From Cymbomonas tetramitiformis (taxonomy: Eukaryota; Chlorophyta; Pyramimonadophyceae; Pyramimonadales; Pyramimonadaceae): 64,000 nt of DNA. Below the pieces are notes generated by a model that worked only from the letters and a program-made list of their open reading frames with translations, searched no databases and was not told where the DNA came from. The position numbers and the translations under genes are program-made. Where the stretch lies: NCBI GenBank assembly GCA_001247695.2, contig LGRX02025787.1:1-64000 (forward strand), written 5' to 3'. Positions 1 to 11,861 of this stretch are shown here, one piece after another; position 1 is the first letter of the stretch; each line of letters starts with the position of its first letter.

Positions 1-2109
1 GGACCTGGAACACTTTGTCGATCTGCTCGTTGTCACGGAAGTAAGCCTCCCCTCGGGCTTTGTCCGTTACGCCCACGTTCAGCTTGTTCATGCGGAAGGT
101 GTGAAACATCTCCGGGTCGGCGTTCGGCCCATCGATTGGCCCCCCGCAATGGACAAACCACCCTTTATTCTTTATGTGCAGGATTGAGCCTACCACATAC
201 CCCCCGAGTGACCCTGGTGAAACACCACTCCGCCGTACGAGAATTTCCCGTTCGATTTCTCGGCGTATCCCTCCTTCCCACCAAAGCCGTCGCCATACAC
301 ATACCGCGGCCTAAAGTTAATGTACTTGTTGTACGAGTGAACACGTTGCGGCAGATCCAGGTCCTCCCACCGAGGCTTCCGCTGATGGCCACCTACGGGC
401 AATGCCTGTGCGGGAGTGTTCGTGGGTTGCTCCGCCGATCCCAACGGCGCGTCCGGTACCACCCCCGCGGTCTCGGGTGCGGGCACCTCCGTGCTCGTGG
501 GGGCGGGAGCATCCGCGGGTTGAGCCGCCGCTCCCGACGGCTCCTCTACACCCCCCGCGGGTTGCTCCGCCGATCCCGACGGCGCGTCCGGTACCACCCC
601 CGCGGTCTTGGGTGCGGGCACCTCCGTGCTCGTGGGGGCGGGAGCATCCGCGGGTTGAGCCGTCCCTCCCGACGGCGCGTTCACTACCAGCCCTGCGGTG
701 TCGGGTGCGGGCACCTCCGTGCTGGTGGGGGCGGGAGCATGCGCGGGTTGCTCCGTCCCTCCCGACGGCTCCTCTCCACCCCCGCGAACGCCCTCGGGTG
801 TGGCCGCTTCAAGGGGTGGGGGAGCCGATGCCGAGAACTCCGAGAGCATGGACAAGGCAGGTGCCGGAGTGTCCGCGGGTTGCTCCGCCGATCCCGACGG
901 CGCGTCCGGTACCACCCCCGCGGTCTTGGGTGCGGGCACCTCCGTGCTCGGGGGGGCGGGAGCATCCGCGGGTTGAGCCGTCCCTCCCGACGGCGCGTTC
1001 ACTACCAGCCCTGCGGTGTCGGGTGCGGGCACCTCCGTGCTGGTGGGGGCGGGAGCATGCGCGGGTTGCTCCGCCCCTCCCGACGGCCCCTCTACACCCA
1101 CCCGAACGCCCTCGGGTGTGGCCGCTTGAACAAGGGGCGGGGGCCGCGCCGACGGCACCGCAAGCAACGGCAAACTGTTCTCGAGCGCGCCTTCCAGCAG
1201 CATGGCACCATGTTTTGCGAGGTTCACAGCGTCTCTCTCGGCTTGGGAGGTTGGGTAGACCGTGCGCTTCGCCATGCACTCCGGCCTACCACAATTGTTC
1301 ACCTCTTCAATGCCTTTGGCTACCATGCACACGTTATGGTAGCTAGCCTTGCAGTGCGAGCACCTGTGGACACCACGTGCATCGTCCTTCTCGCATATGA
1401 AGCAGGACTCATCTGGTGCTGGCGGTGGGGGTGAGGGCGGAGCAGTGGCGAGCCCACCTAATTCATAGAACACCAAAACCAAGCACGTTTACACAAGTAG
1501 GACGAGAAACATAAATAGAACTAAAAACTCATTACAACGTTATATTATTTGACCACTTTGAAAAATGTGCTCACCAGCGTCGCCGGTCTTCAGCGCGCTA
1601 GTAGGCCAGTCCAAGGACTTTCTTCGAGAACTCTGCGCTTCCTTGGCCAAGCCCGCCAACGCGCGGGGAGCGTCAATTGAGGCCAGCGTTTTAACGGTGG
1701 CCTCGGTGGCATCTTCCGCCACTTCACTAGCAGTACACTCTGATCGCTGCTCGCACTCCTTGCGCCCACAGTTCTTTTGATTTGTGAGCAAACCACAATC
1801 GCCAGTCCCGAATTTTCGCTGACATGAAGGATGGAAACCACCTCCACAAACACCACAAGTCATGATGCTCGCGCTTTTCTTGCAATAAACGCACTTCCCC
1901 GGCCGAGGACCACACTGCTTGCATATTACTCCAACCTCCTCATTGCTAGAACACGCGAAATGAAAGTAGCCCTGGCACGTCTTGCATTGGATCTTCGGTA
2001 CAATAGTTCTCGGGACCGCACAATCGCGGACCACACATTTCACTACATTCTCTTCTTTCTTCTTCGCAATAGCTTTCACAACAGCCTGTTTTCCACGGTT
2101 CGCCCCCAT
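1..2109 (-). CDS. Two-exon PHD/RING-like zinc-finger protein with Pro/Ala-rich repeats; continues past the left edge
   Basis: Exon 1 runs 2109-1575 from an ATG and exon 2 from 1457 leftward. A 117-base intron (1574-1458, donor GTGAGC, acceptor TTAG) joins them in matching phase (one base, then two). Exon 1 has two Cys/His clusters: CVVRDC..CKTC..H..C..CKQC, then CVYC..CGVC..H..C..NCGRKEC. Exon 2 opens with a third, CFIC..CSHC..H..C..NCGRPEC. A Pro/Ala/Thr/Glu-rich repeat region follows, then a basic-aromatic tail. Near 200-205 a run of six Gs (minus strand) breaks the frame. One extra G would let reading continue through KGWFVHCGGP off the left edge. PHD-like fingers usually bind histone tails or other proteins; here the role is unknown. 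The gene lies head to head with the transposase at 3315, so it may be a transposon accessory gene. Splicing is inferred from frame and splice sites only. Confidence 0.6.
407..1130 (-). repeat. 93-bp coding tandem repeat (31-residue unit)
   Basis: Inside exon 2 of the zinc-finger gene. The protein unit is roughly PSGG(T/A)(A/E)QPA(D/H)APAP followed by TSTEVPAP(D/K/E)TAG and a short acidic end. Six to seven diverged units are visible, including higher-order pairs. Because the unit length is a multiple of three and GC-rich, long frames stay open on the opposite strand too; these are shadows. Confidence 0.8.
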
Positions 2110-2207
2110 GTTTCTGGGGCAAGGTGTTAACGTGCTACTTACTCTTAGGTTTCAGGAGCATAAGTCAATTCAGTAAAGGCGGAGTCTTGGGCCTTCAAGT
2201 CCGTCCA

Positions 2208-2928
2208 GAACTCCAAAGCGCCACATCACCATGCACATACAAATATCCCACGCAAAAATATTTCGCTGTGGAACCCTAACAGATTTGGAGTCCGTCGATA
2301 AAACTTGATCGAACTCCAAAGCGCCACATCACGATGCACACAACATTATGTCACGGATATAAATTATGATGTGGAGCGCTGACAGATTTGGAGTCCGTCG
2401 ATAAAACTTGATCGAACTCCAAAGCGCCACATCAAGATGCACATAACATTATGTCACGGATATAAATTATGATGTGGAACGCTGACAGATTTGGAGTCCG
2501 TCGATAAAACTTGATCGAACTCCAAAGCGCCACATCACGATGCACACAACATTATGCCACCGATATAAATTATGATGTGGAGCGCTGACAGATTTGGAGT
2601 CCGTCGATAAAACTTGATCGAACTCCAAAGCGCCACATCACGATGCACACAACATTATGTCACGGATATAAATTATGATGTGGAGCGCTGACAGATTTGG
2701 AGTCCGTCGATAAAACTTGATCGAACTCCAAAGCGCCACATCAAGATGCACATCACATTATGTCACGGATATAAATTATGATGTGGAACGCTGACAGATT
2801 TGGAGTCCGTCGATAAAACTTGATCGAACTCCAAAGCGCCACATCACGATGCACACAACATTATGCCACCGATATAAATTATGATGTGGAGCGCTGACAG
2901 ATTTGGTGAACTCCAAAGCGCCACATCA
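2208..2928. repeat. 103-bp tandem repeat, seven units
   Basis: Units start with GAACTCCAAAGCGCCACATC at 2208, 2311, 2414, 2517, 2620, 2723 and 2826, each 103 bases apart. A partial unit starts at 2908. Each unit also contains TATAAATTATGATGTGG and GATTTGGAGTCCGTCGATAA. CCACATCA and TGATGTGG within one unit can pair as an inverted repeat. The array lies between the divergent zinc-finger and transposase genes. The rest of the gap (2929-3314) shows no gene or repeat I recognise. Confidence 0.95.
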
Positions 2929-3314
2929 TGAAGCACTTCACGCCATTTCGAAGTGAAACGCGTTCGTATTCTTCAAGAATGTGACCGGTGATGGAAGTGC
3001 GAGGAAGCTCATGCCCTCGCACGAATATATTTCATGTATATTTGATATGTGGTTAGCGTGGTAGAAACGACAACGATATAGGTGGGACGAAGCGGCGCCC
3101 CAATCCGACAAGCTTCAACGGTGCGGTTGTACTTTATTTGTAAAGAGCCCGAAGCTATTATGAACTATTATGATCTGTGACAAAATGCGTGAGAACGACT
3201 GTTGAGGAGTGCGCATACCTTTTTGTAGCAGGGGTGCACATCGTGGAAGGCCACGTGAAGTTCACCGTGGTTCGGGATGATCGACGTTGGCTACTAGGGC
3301 AGTTATGTGGAATC

Positions 3315-6300
3315 ATGCATGTCATTCTAGCTATGAGCGTCTTTTTAGCTTTGTGCGGCTCAGACGCGAGCTACAATCCTGGACCAGACTGGGATATCCC
3401 GCCAATTCTTATGGACTTGCTACCTCTTCTAGTAGAAGTAGGCGACTCCGCACGCACCATACCTCTTGGAGTGTGGCCCCTACCGCAAGAAGCTATGCCG
3501 ACGCTTCGACACTTGGTTACCAAGTTGGATTCGGTGTGCGATATTTGGGCGTCTGCACGAGCTGAGGCGACTTCCACGCCCTTGCGCAATTGTCAGATTC
3601 CTGACAGCTCAGACAAAGAGGAATGTTCTTCTCCAGACGAACTGGACACTTCGCGCGAAGTGTCCAAAGGAGGGATAGAGGGGCAAGAAGATGGTTTGCG
3701 TCGGTCGCTGACACGTCACGAAGTTGACAGACCACAGGAATACACGCCACTGAAGCGAGGAAACAGGAACCACTGGATAGGGAAGATGAGCGAGATTTTT
3801 AGTAGGTCCCCAAACCGCATCGCTTCAGCGGTGAGGGGGTACATTGAAACGCTGCCAAAGGAAGTGGCAGTAGGTGTACTGCAACGCTGTCGCGCAGCGT
3901 TGTTCGGTGATACAAAAATGGCGAAGACCAAAGCTATGGACTGCATTCTAGAAAACCTGGTTGCGGTCTTTGGGGCGCTGTCGAGTAGGAATTCTAACTT
4001 GAACGAGGAGCACAAGCTTGCAGTGGCGGCCGCAGTGTTTGGCGAGAACATGCAAGAGGGGCAAGTGTTAACCGCAGCGACAACAATGTTAGGCGTGCAT
4101 AAGCGTGTAGGATATGCGGGCATCACGGGGCATAAAAACATGCTGGCGGGTGCGAGGGTGGGCAATGCCGAGCGTGCACGAAGGAGCTTGCACGTGGGTG
4201 TGACGCGCCCCAAGCGACGTGGGCGTCGTTCAGTGTGCATGGCGGAAGCCACTTGTGCACTCATCCGCGACTTTTGGTTGCACCCGGACAACACGCGCGT
4301 GAGTCCTTGTAAGAAGGACGTGGTGTTGGCAAGAGATCCACACACGGGGAAGCTTAAGACGCCCCGTGAGTACGTTAGCAAGCATTGGCTTGAGGCTTCG
4401 CAACTAGTGGTGTACCGGAGATTTGTGGCGAAATATCCAAGCGTGAAGGTGGGGCAAAGGTCGTTTGAGAAGGCGGAGTTTGCAAACCGCACAATGTGGT
4501 ACGGTTGACAAGAAGGGACAACATCTCTTGTTGTTGTAGGTATCACGAGGACATGCGCATGGTGCTTAAAGGGTTCGACGAAGCACGGGAGGCGGTGCAC
4601 AAGAAGTGCCCGTGCAAGGATAAGAAGTGTTGCCCCCGAGTGCCACGGACGGCGGAGGAAAAGAGGGAGAGCGCGGTGGGTGCGCCGACGGGGCAAGTGT
4701 GTGGCATCGTGAAGGCGGGGAAGTCTACCTCCACGTTCGCGGAGAGTCTGTTGTGCCCGCGTGAAGGGGATAAGCACCGCATAGAGTGCCTGTTGCAAAC
4801 CTGCAAACAGGGCGGAGGTTTGAAGAACTTTAAAGTGTGCGAGAAGGAGGTGCAATATGCGGAGGAGGTGAGGTGGTCGTGCTATGAGACTCTGAGTACG
4901 GGCAAGTACGACGACGAAGGGAAAGAGGTTAGGAGGTTGCAGTTTTTGCAGAAGAAGACGAAATTGGGGGCGTTGATATCTAAGCTGCAAACGTTGTTGC
5001 TGGGGCACGAACCGGGGAAGTCGCCAAACTGTCGGTGCAATGGACGCTTTCTGTGCGAGGACGCGGCGTCGGAATCGTGGAAGTGGCGGAGGCTAAATGG
5101 CGTCGGGGACTGCCCGTTTTTGCGTCCCTATGCTTACCATACATTCATGGCCTTGCACCAGCACCGTCAATTTAAGACGTGTATCACGGATTTGCCGTTG
5201 GGGCATACGGCGTGGTGTTTCGACTTCTCCGAGAACCATTCGTTGAACATCCCGAGGGAAGTTCAGAGTTTGCACTGGGTGGTGAAGCAGGCTGTGTTGG
5301 TGTGTGTATTATGGCGGCACGCGTGCAAGGAAGTCGATGGGGTAGAGTCCACGGCGGAGAACCCGGTTGTGATAAAGGACTATGTGTACTTTATCAGTGA
5401 TGACCGCAAGCATGATCACAGATTCATTCAGTACATGCGAGAGGTGATCATCAAGGAGTACTTTGAGAAAAGGGGGATTCCGAAGCCAATATTTATTAAC
5501 GAATGGGCGGATGGTTGTGCGGGGCAGAACAAGTGCGCGGCGGGATTCGCGGACGTGGGAAACAGCAAAATGGAATGGTCGCTGGGGATTCCTTGTCAGC
5601 GGAACTTCTTTGAGACGGCGCATGCTAAAGGGGAGCAGGACGGAGCGGGGGCACACGTGAAGCATGCAGCGGCGGTGGCGGTAATTTCGGAGGGTGACAA
5701 ATGGTATGGGAAGATCTTGTGTGCGGCCGATCTCTATGCTTTTTGTGTGGAGAGGTTGCGCACACGCGCGGACACCAGCTACACGAAGTCGAGGGCCGCA
5801 TTCAATCAACGATTTTTTTATCTAGTTCCCGAGGACGCGACGAAAGAGGTGGCGGGAGGTTTGTCGGCGGTTGATCACACGGCGCGCATCGCATACAAAT
5901 CTTTGGAGCGCACTTTGCAACTGCATTCGGTGCGATCGGGCGTGGAGGGGAAGTTGCTGGTGCGCGACAGGACATGCTATTGCGTGTCATGCTATGCGGA
6001 ATGTGTGTCGTCCATGCCGACGTCCGAGAACTGTTTGGAGAGCTCGCATGTGGATTTGTGGAGGGAGGTGGAATTGACGCCCGCAACGGGTGCGGACGCG
6101 GCAAGGGTGCGGGAGTTGGTGGAGGAGTATGCGAGTGATGTGAGTGTAGCGGTGCGGCGCGGATGCATCATCGCGGTCCACCGAGACCCGGCGGACCGCA
6201 CACACGCCTACTACTTGGTGAAGGCGTTATCCGCCGTGACGGAGGTTGGACCTAGGGGGCGCCGAGATGACTATGGGCAATATTTTGCCCCGGGAGAATT

Positions 6301-6487
6301 TGTGGTTTCGGGGAGGTACTTTGAATGGGAAGATGCCGATGTGAGAGATGACTACATACTAGACACAAGTAAAAAGTGCTTGATCTCTTGTGAAGCCGTG
6401 CGTGCAACCGATGTGCGCCTAGTTAAAAGAGGGGATGTGTACAAGATGCCTGCTGCCGAGCATGAGCGCGTGTTATCACTGTTGTAA
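3315..6487 (+). pseudogene. DDE-transposase-like protein, frame broken near 4470-4496; N-terminal 2A-like motif
   Basis: Frame A runs from ATG 3315 (chosen over the upstream GTG at 3177) to 4508. Frame B is open from before 4496 to 6487. Frame A ends at VGQRSFEK and frame B resumes at KPHNVVRL..CCCRYH, a pattern I recall as continuous in a widespread uncharacterised transposase-like family. One protein of about 1,050 residues with a one-base indel is therefore likely. Candidate acidic residues in frame B are FDFSEN, NEWADGCAGQNK and HAKGEQDGAG, in DDE-like order. The C-terminus has an Asp/Tyr-rich module (DDYGQYFAPGE). The N-terminus is hydrophobic and ends LCGSDASYNPGP, close to a 2A ribosome-skipping motif but with Ser for the usual Glu. 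No terminal inverted repeats were identified. The transposase role is inferred from residue pattern and repeat context. Confidence 0.55.
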
Positions 6488-6599
6488 TTTTTGCATTCAA
6501 ATATATAGTATGGGATTTGGCATTCACAATGCAATAATGATAACATTTTTTGCATATTTATGCTCAAGCATTTGAACAAACTTGGGGCATCACAATTTT

Positions 6600-7487
6600 G
6601 ATGTGACGCGCATGCATGCCAAGTGCAAAACATGATTTCCTGCGGTTTGCAGTGCCCAAAATGGCCCCGCACGACTACTCCAAAGCCCTAAATGTCAAAA
6701 AATAACATTTTTGAGTTTGTCTAAACCTTCTCCAAACTTCTCCAAAAATATCAAGCCGTATAACAACATTTACCGAAATTATGCACTTTCTAGCGGACCC
6801 CGCATACGCGAAACCCCTGCTCTCACCGCCAATATTTCACCCGCCAGCAACCCTAAAACCCTAAAATCTTGGCTATGCAACTTTCAAGTGCCTTCAACTA
6901 ACTTGGTGCACCTCCCCAAACTCGGCGGTGACCTTTTATCAACACATTCATGCGACGCGCATGCATGCCAAGTGCAAAACACGATTTCCTGCGGTTTGCA
7001 GTGCCCAAAATGGCCCCGCACGACTACTCCAAAACCCTAAATGTCAAAATTTTATATTTTTGAGTTTGTCTAAACCTTCTCCAAACTTCTCCAAAAATAT
7101 CAAGCCGTATAACAACATTTTCCGAAATTATGCACTTTATAGCGGACCCCGCATACGCGAAACCCCTGCTCTCACAGCCAATATTTCACCCGCCAGCAAC
7201 CCTAAAACCCTAAAATCTTGGCTATGCAACTTTCAAGTGCCTTCAACTAACTTGGTGCACCTCCCCAAACTCGGCGGTGACCTTTTATCAACACATTCAT
7301 GCGACGCGCATGCATGCCAAGTGCAAAACACGATTTCCTGCGGTTTGCCGTGACCAAAATGGCCCCGCACGACTACTCCTAAACCCTAAATGTCAAAATT
7401 TTATATTTTTGAGTTTGTCCAAACCTTCTCCAAACTTCTCCAAAAATATCAAGCCGTATAATAACATTTTCCGAAATTATGCACTTA
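6600..7487. repeat. 349-bp tandem repeat, about 2.5 units
   Basis: The marker CATGCATGCC recurs at 6611, 6960 and 7309, exactly 349 bases apart. The third unit stops at 7487, where a different sequence begins. Each complete unit contains AACCCTAAAACCCTAAAA, which resembles the plant/algal telomere heptamer, and a stretch AAACTTCTCCAAAAATATC. Short frames inside it are not genes. The array lies directly downstream of the transposase-like gene. Confidence 0.93.
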
Positions 7488-10400
7488 AGTATGTAACCCC
7501 CGTCCACCCACACGTGCCACATGCCTGTTCATGGTAAGGTCCTCAACAGTGGGGTAGGCGGTCACCATAGCCAGGCGGCACACGGTGTCGTTGGCGGCGG
7601 AGTTCTCGGCGGAACGCTTCAGGAAGATCAAGTAGTAAGCCTCCACGGTGCCGTACTCAAAAGCGTCGGCCGCGCATGTACTCAAAGCCACGTTGAAGGA
7701 GATACGCGTTTTTGCCCGGGTGTAAACCCGGGATGTGAAGTCCTCATCGCCTCTTCGCATGCGCGAGAATCGAAGGACGTCCATGGCATCCAGGGAAGGG
7801 CTTGCGTGATCGCCATAAAGGGATCGGACGCACCCCACCAGTTCCCGGTGCAGACGACCCCCCTCCTCGTTTGCCAACGCAGCGGTTGGTACACCGTCGC
7901 GGACGAGATAGTGGCCGGTGTCAAGGAGATGGCACACCTTGGATGAATCGTCAGCCCGGGTGGTCCCAGAATCATGGTATTCGCCGCCCTTGGCCATGCA
8001 TGGCCATCTCCGTGAGCATGTCCGGAAGGAAGCGGATCCCTTCGTAGCTCCACGCCATGTCGTCCACCGCCTCTTTCGTGAGATACGCGTTCGCTATGCA
8101 CGTGTCGATCGCCTTACCTCCGACCGGGGCTGGCACCACCCCCTTGCTGTCGCCCAGGAGACGCTCGACCCAGAGCTCGTTGGTGCTGCTCACCACGCCG
8201 GTTTCCTCCTCTTGCTTGCACAAGTGAACGACCGCCATGCGCAGATTCAACGTCAACATGTTCATGGGGCATTGCCGTTCCACAATCACCGCAAAGGCCC
8301 ACAGCTCTTTCCCGGCCTCCTTCCGGGGCTCCGCACGGGACTGGAGGTCCCCACACAATCCTATTGCAGGCCCTCTCATAAAGTAGAGCACCGCCCGCCG
8401 CAAAGTCCACCAAGCCTTGTCCAACTCCGGATTCAAGTTCTTCAGAACATCCATGAACACCACGGCACGCGCGAGCACGCACGCGGTACTCCCCATGGTC
8501 TTTATGGGATGCACTTGCCCGCACGATGCACTTGCCGGGCATCGCTCGCGACGCATCTCCACCAGTCTCGTATGCACAATCGCATCGCACGACGAGGGAT
8601 CGTGCATGTCCGTGATCCCATCGGTGCGACAGCTTCGCAGCCACTTTCTTTGCGAAACCCAGGTCCAGCTGATCAGGACTTTGCAAGAGTTTAGCAACAC
8701 GTATGTTCACATGCAGCCCGCCCTCCGCGTCCGTATGGAACAGGTGTTGTTTCTTGTAGGACTTGTCCGCGCCAAGAGGAATATCGGCTGTCCGCAGACG
8801 CTGCGCGTTCAACGCGGTAAGCATACCGAACACGACACTACGCAAGCCCGGGCAGCAGACACCCAGTTCCCGGTACAATTGGTGATCGTCAAAAGATGAG
8901 AATGCATCGTCACGGGTAGCCCGTCGGTCCCAGAGAGCAGTAATGCCGTCGCCAGAGTCCTGCAAAGGCCGCGCCGGCGGACGTTCACCAGTTGGATGTT
9001 CACCGTCACCCCAAGTCAGGTTGGCGATCCTGTGCTTCACCGTGTCGTCCGCGCGTCCCCACGCCTCAGCGCCGAGCACCCCGCGGAGTTTGTTCCAAGC
9101 AAGGCCTAGGTCCTCCACGTTCAGGAGTGCATGCAGCTTCGCCTCGGCCTCGTCTAACTGGCAGTAATCGGCCAATGTGGCCGCCTGCCCCGGGTGCTTC
9201 TCATGCGCGGATAGTGGCGCCCGGACTTTAGCTTCGCGCCGCACACGCTGGCACGGACCACACATCACGGCTCCGATAGTACGCAGAGCGTCACAACCCA
9301 GAACGCCTGATCTGCACAGGGAACACGCCCAAACACCTGGCAAGGTGTCGTAGCCTCCCGCAAATCGTATTTCGTCTCCACACGCGACGCACGTCATGCG
9401 GCACGCCAAGCCATATTGCGAGATGACACTGTGCGGGCTGCCGAGTACCGCGTTATTCAGGTCAATGGTTCCCTTAGTACGCACTCTGGCTGCGGAGTAG
9501 ATCACGAAGTAGAACTGCTTAGGACGAGTACGGTCGAGCGGGAGGCGCCCACTTGGAGAAAGACCGCGGTGCGCCATGCGGTCGGCTGGCCAGAACCACA
9601 GTGTTCCCATGGGACCCCCGAGGTGAACACGACGGAAGGGAGCCGAAGTGGGATCGCCATGCCTGGAGTTTTGAACCACGAGGCTGTAATCCATCGAACA
9701 AAACCTGTCCCAATTGCAGGCCCGCTGCGTTTCGGGTAGCACCTCCGTCAGGCATTGGGCCCTCAGCAACAGGCCACATGAGAACACGTCGTAATCCGGC
9801 CAGCCCCAGGATCCCTTGCCTTCCTTGGGAAACTTGGTATCGGTGTGATGGAACTGTATAAAGCTCTCGAGGTCCCGCCCTAGAGGCGACGGCTTGTCGT
9901 AGGTCCGCTTCACCCGCTTTCCCGTAGCAGCAAAAATCCCAGACCGCAGCGGTTCGTCCACAAGGCCATGCTTCACGGTGGTGAAGATGAATGGGAATAG
10001 CCAGTGCCCAACATGCCAGTCGGCCTCTATGGTATAGCGCGCGCCCTCACCCAGTTGATGAGATCCGGATGTGAAGTCCGCGCCGATTTCCTTATGAGAG
10101 AACAGGACCTCAGCCTTCAGCAACTGGTAGTCTACCACATACGTCATGAACTCGGTGAGCATAGCATTAAACCCGTCCGTGTGCTCACTACGTTGCCGCG
10201 CGAGCTCTTCCTCGCACTCCGTTTTTTCCTGGGTCGCGCGCATCATCGAGGCATCCACGACTTGCTCCCAGTCACGAGGGTCGCCCACGGTGTCCTCCAT
10301 TGTAACGCCAGCTGTCCCTTCCTTGGACACCTGAACAACCGGCTTCAACACTCCCTTGCGCCACAGCGCGTAGTGCTCCCGGAGGGTAAGCAGGTTTTGC

Positions 10401-10837
10401 TCAGATGTATCCTTGTGCCACGTACCATACAGCTCTTTCCAACTGGCACTGGCAACCAGGTGCCGGTTGCAAATGTCAATGATTTCCTTGAGGACGACCT
10501 CCGAGCAGGCCGCATCCAGCATCTGCACGGACCACTTCCAATCGAAGGTGCATGCCTCCCCGTCTTCCACGGTGCCCTCTGCCAGGGGAGGGCGATCAGA
10601 CAGATACGCCCACCATGGCAAGTCGCGCAGGTCATCAGGTGTCAGTTTTTTGGGCATAATAGGCTGAAAGCCTGCATCGCTGTGCCCGAATGGTTTCACG
10701 GTGTCGGGAGGCGGGATCCTATAGACATGATCCCGACGTAGTTCTGCCTCGACTTGTGTAGATGCAGCGTCATCGCCGTGGGCAACCTCGGGCGGGCAGT
10801 CGGGGAACATCTGTGCGACAGCACGCAACACGAACAC
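7485..10837 (-). pseudogene. Tnp2/CACTA-like transposase remnant in three frames
   Basis: The main open frame runs 10837-8114. Its first codon is GTG and the first ATG is at 10810, so the 5' end may be an exon preceded by an intron. Near 8470 the homologous reading passes to another frame (8700-7972), and near 7990 to a third (7997-7485). Middle residues carry a Cys-rich segment (CVACGDE..CSLC..CGPC). The second frame holds the stretch MNMLTLNLRMAVVHL, then TNELWVERLLG, resembling the late HLL-H-..-ER-NG region (DUF4218-like) of En/Spm Tnp2 proteins. The DDE residues were not placed with confidence. Frame changes may be introns, mutations or assembly errors. It may be a CACTA or KDZ-type transposase. 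Confidence 0.45.
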
Positions 10838-11195
10838 CGTGTGACTTCCTCAGCAACGATATGCCACCGGGAAGCGCACAACATGTAGTTGCATGCAAAC
10901 GACAGGAGTATATACATGGCGAGCACGGCAAACCTCCCGAGAACAATATGCCCCCCATAGGAAACCCTCCGTGCACCTGTGTGTTAACCGGTGTGGCTCG
11001 TAACATTACCGGATAGGAATTCTCTATACGAGCTCGCACATACGAAAGAACCCCAAGACCCCTAGAGACAATAATGATGAGGTAGACCATTATTCATAGG
11101 AGGCCGACGCTTGCATATAATGGGCACCCCGTCCAGCTTCGGCTGCGGTCGCTGATGGAGCTTCCTAAGGAGGCATGCATGTATGTGTAGGTGAA
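10838..11195. other. Gap without recognised gene
   Basis: I see no convincing coding frame. A 41-base stretch around 11120-11165 (CAGCTTCGGCTGCGGTCGCT and following) recurs at 13864-13910, just before the second satellite array. Confidence 0.6.
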
Positions 11196-11724
11196 CACGA
11201 AACGAAAACACTTCAAACGACGAGAAGCATACCACGCTGGCGACGGTATGTCCCCAGCGTGACCTCCGGCTTATATGAAGATCACCCTTTAAAAAAACAG
11301 GGACAAGAGCTCAAGAGGCTTGCATAACCGCCGCATCGTTGCGCGACCGGCCCGTTGGCGATCAGCGCACGCGCTACACCGTCCTCAGAGGCTTCAACAC
11401 ATTAAAAAATACAACCCGGTGAACACGAAAATGAAACACTTCAAACGACGAGAAGCATACCACGCTGGCGACGGTATGTCCCCAGCGTGACCTCCGGCTT
11501 ATATGAAGATCACCCTTATTATAAAAAACAAGGACAAGAGGCTTGCATAACCGCCGCATCGTTGCGCGACCGGCCCGTTGGCGATCAGTGCACGCGCTAC
11601 ACGGTCCGCAGAGGCTTCAACACATGTAAAAAATGAAACCCGGTGAACACGAAAATGAAACACTTCAACCAACCGGAAGCAGGCCAAGCTGGCGACGGTA
11701 TGTCCCCAGCGTGACCTCCGGTAG
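11196..11724. repeat. 220-bp satellite, left array (about 2.5 units)
   Basis: Units contain GGCGACGGTATGTCCCCAGC, CTCCGGCTTATATGAAGATC, GCGCGACCGGCCCGTTGGCG and GAGGCTTCAACACAT. They are the same family as the larger array at 13915-15545. ACGCTGG and CCAGCGT inside each unit form a short inverted repeat. The array ends about 140 bases before the end of the kinase gene. Confidence 0.9.
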
Positions 11725-11861
11725 GCAAATGCATGTATGTGTCTAGCGCGTTATGCGTGATGCGATAGGATTACATACATGGACCAATTTGTTTACGGCA
11801 ATGTTGGCGCTATATTTACATGTATACATTTGTCAAGTTCACATGTCGGCCCTATTGGAAA

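Noticed and set aside
136..1434. Long plus-strand open frames (432 and 314 codons)
   Set aside because: Antisense to the repeat part of the zinc-finger gene; they repeat with the 93-bp unit and have no domain.
2208..2928. CRISPR-like array
   Set aside because: Whole units repeat head to tail with no unique spacers; a eukaryotic tandem repeat.
3716..5008. 430-codon minus-strand frame
   Set aside because: Antisense to the transposase-like gene across its frame break; no domain and Leu/Arg/Thr-rich shadow composition.
7918..10741. Plus-strand frames of 245-258 codons
   Set aside because: Shadows of the minus-strand Tnp2-like remnant.
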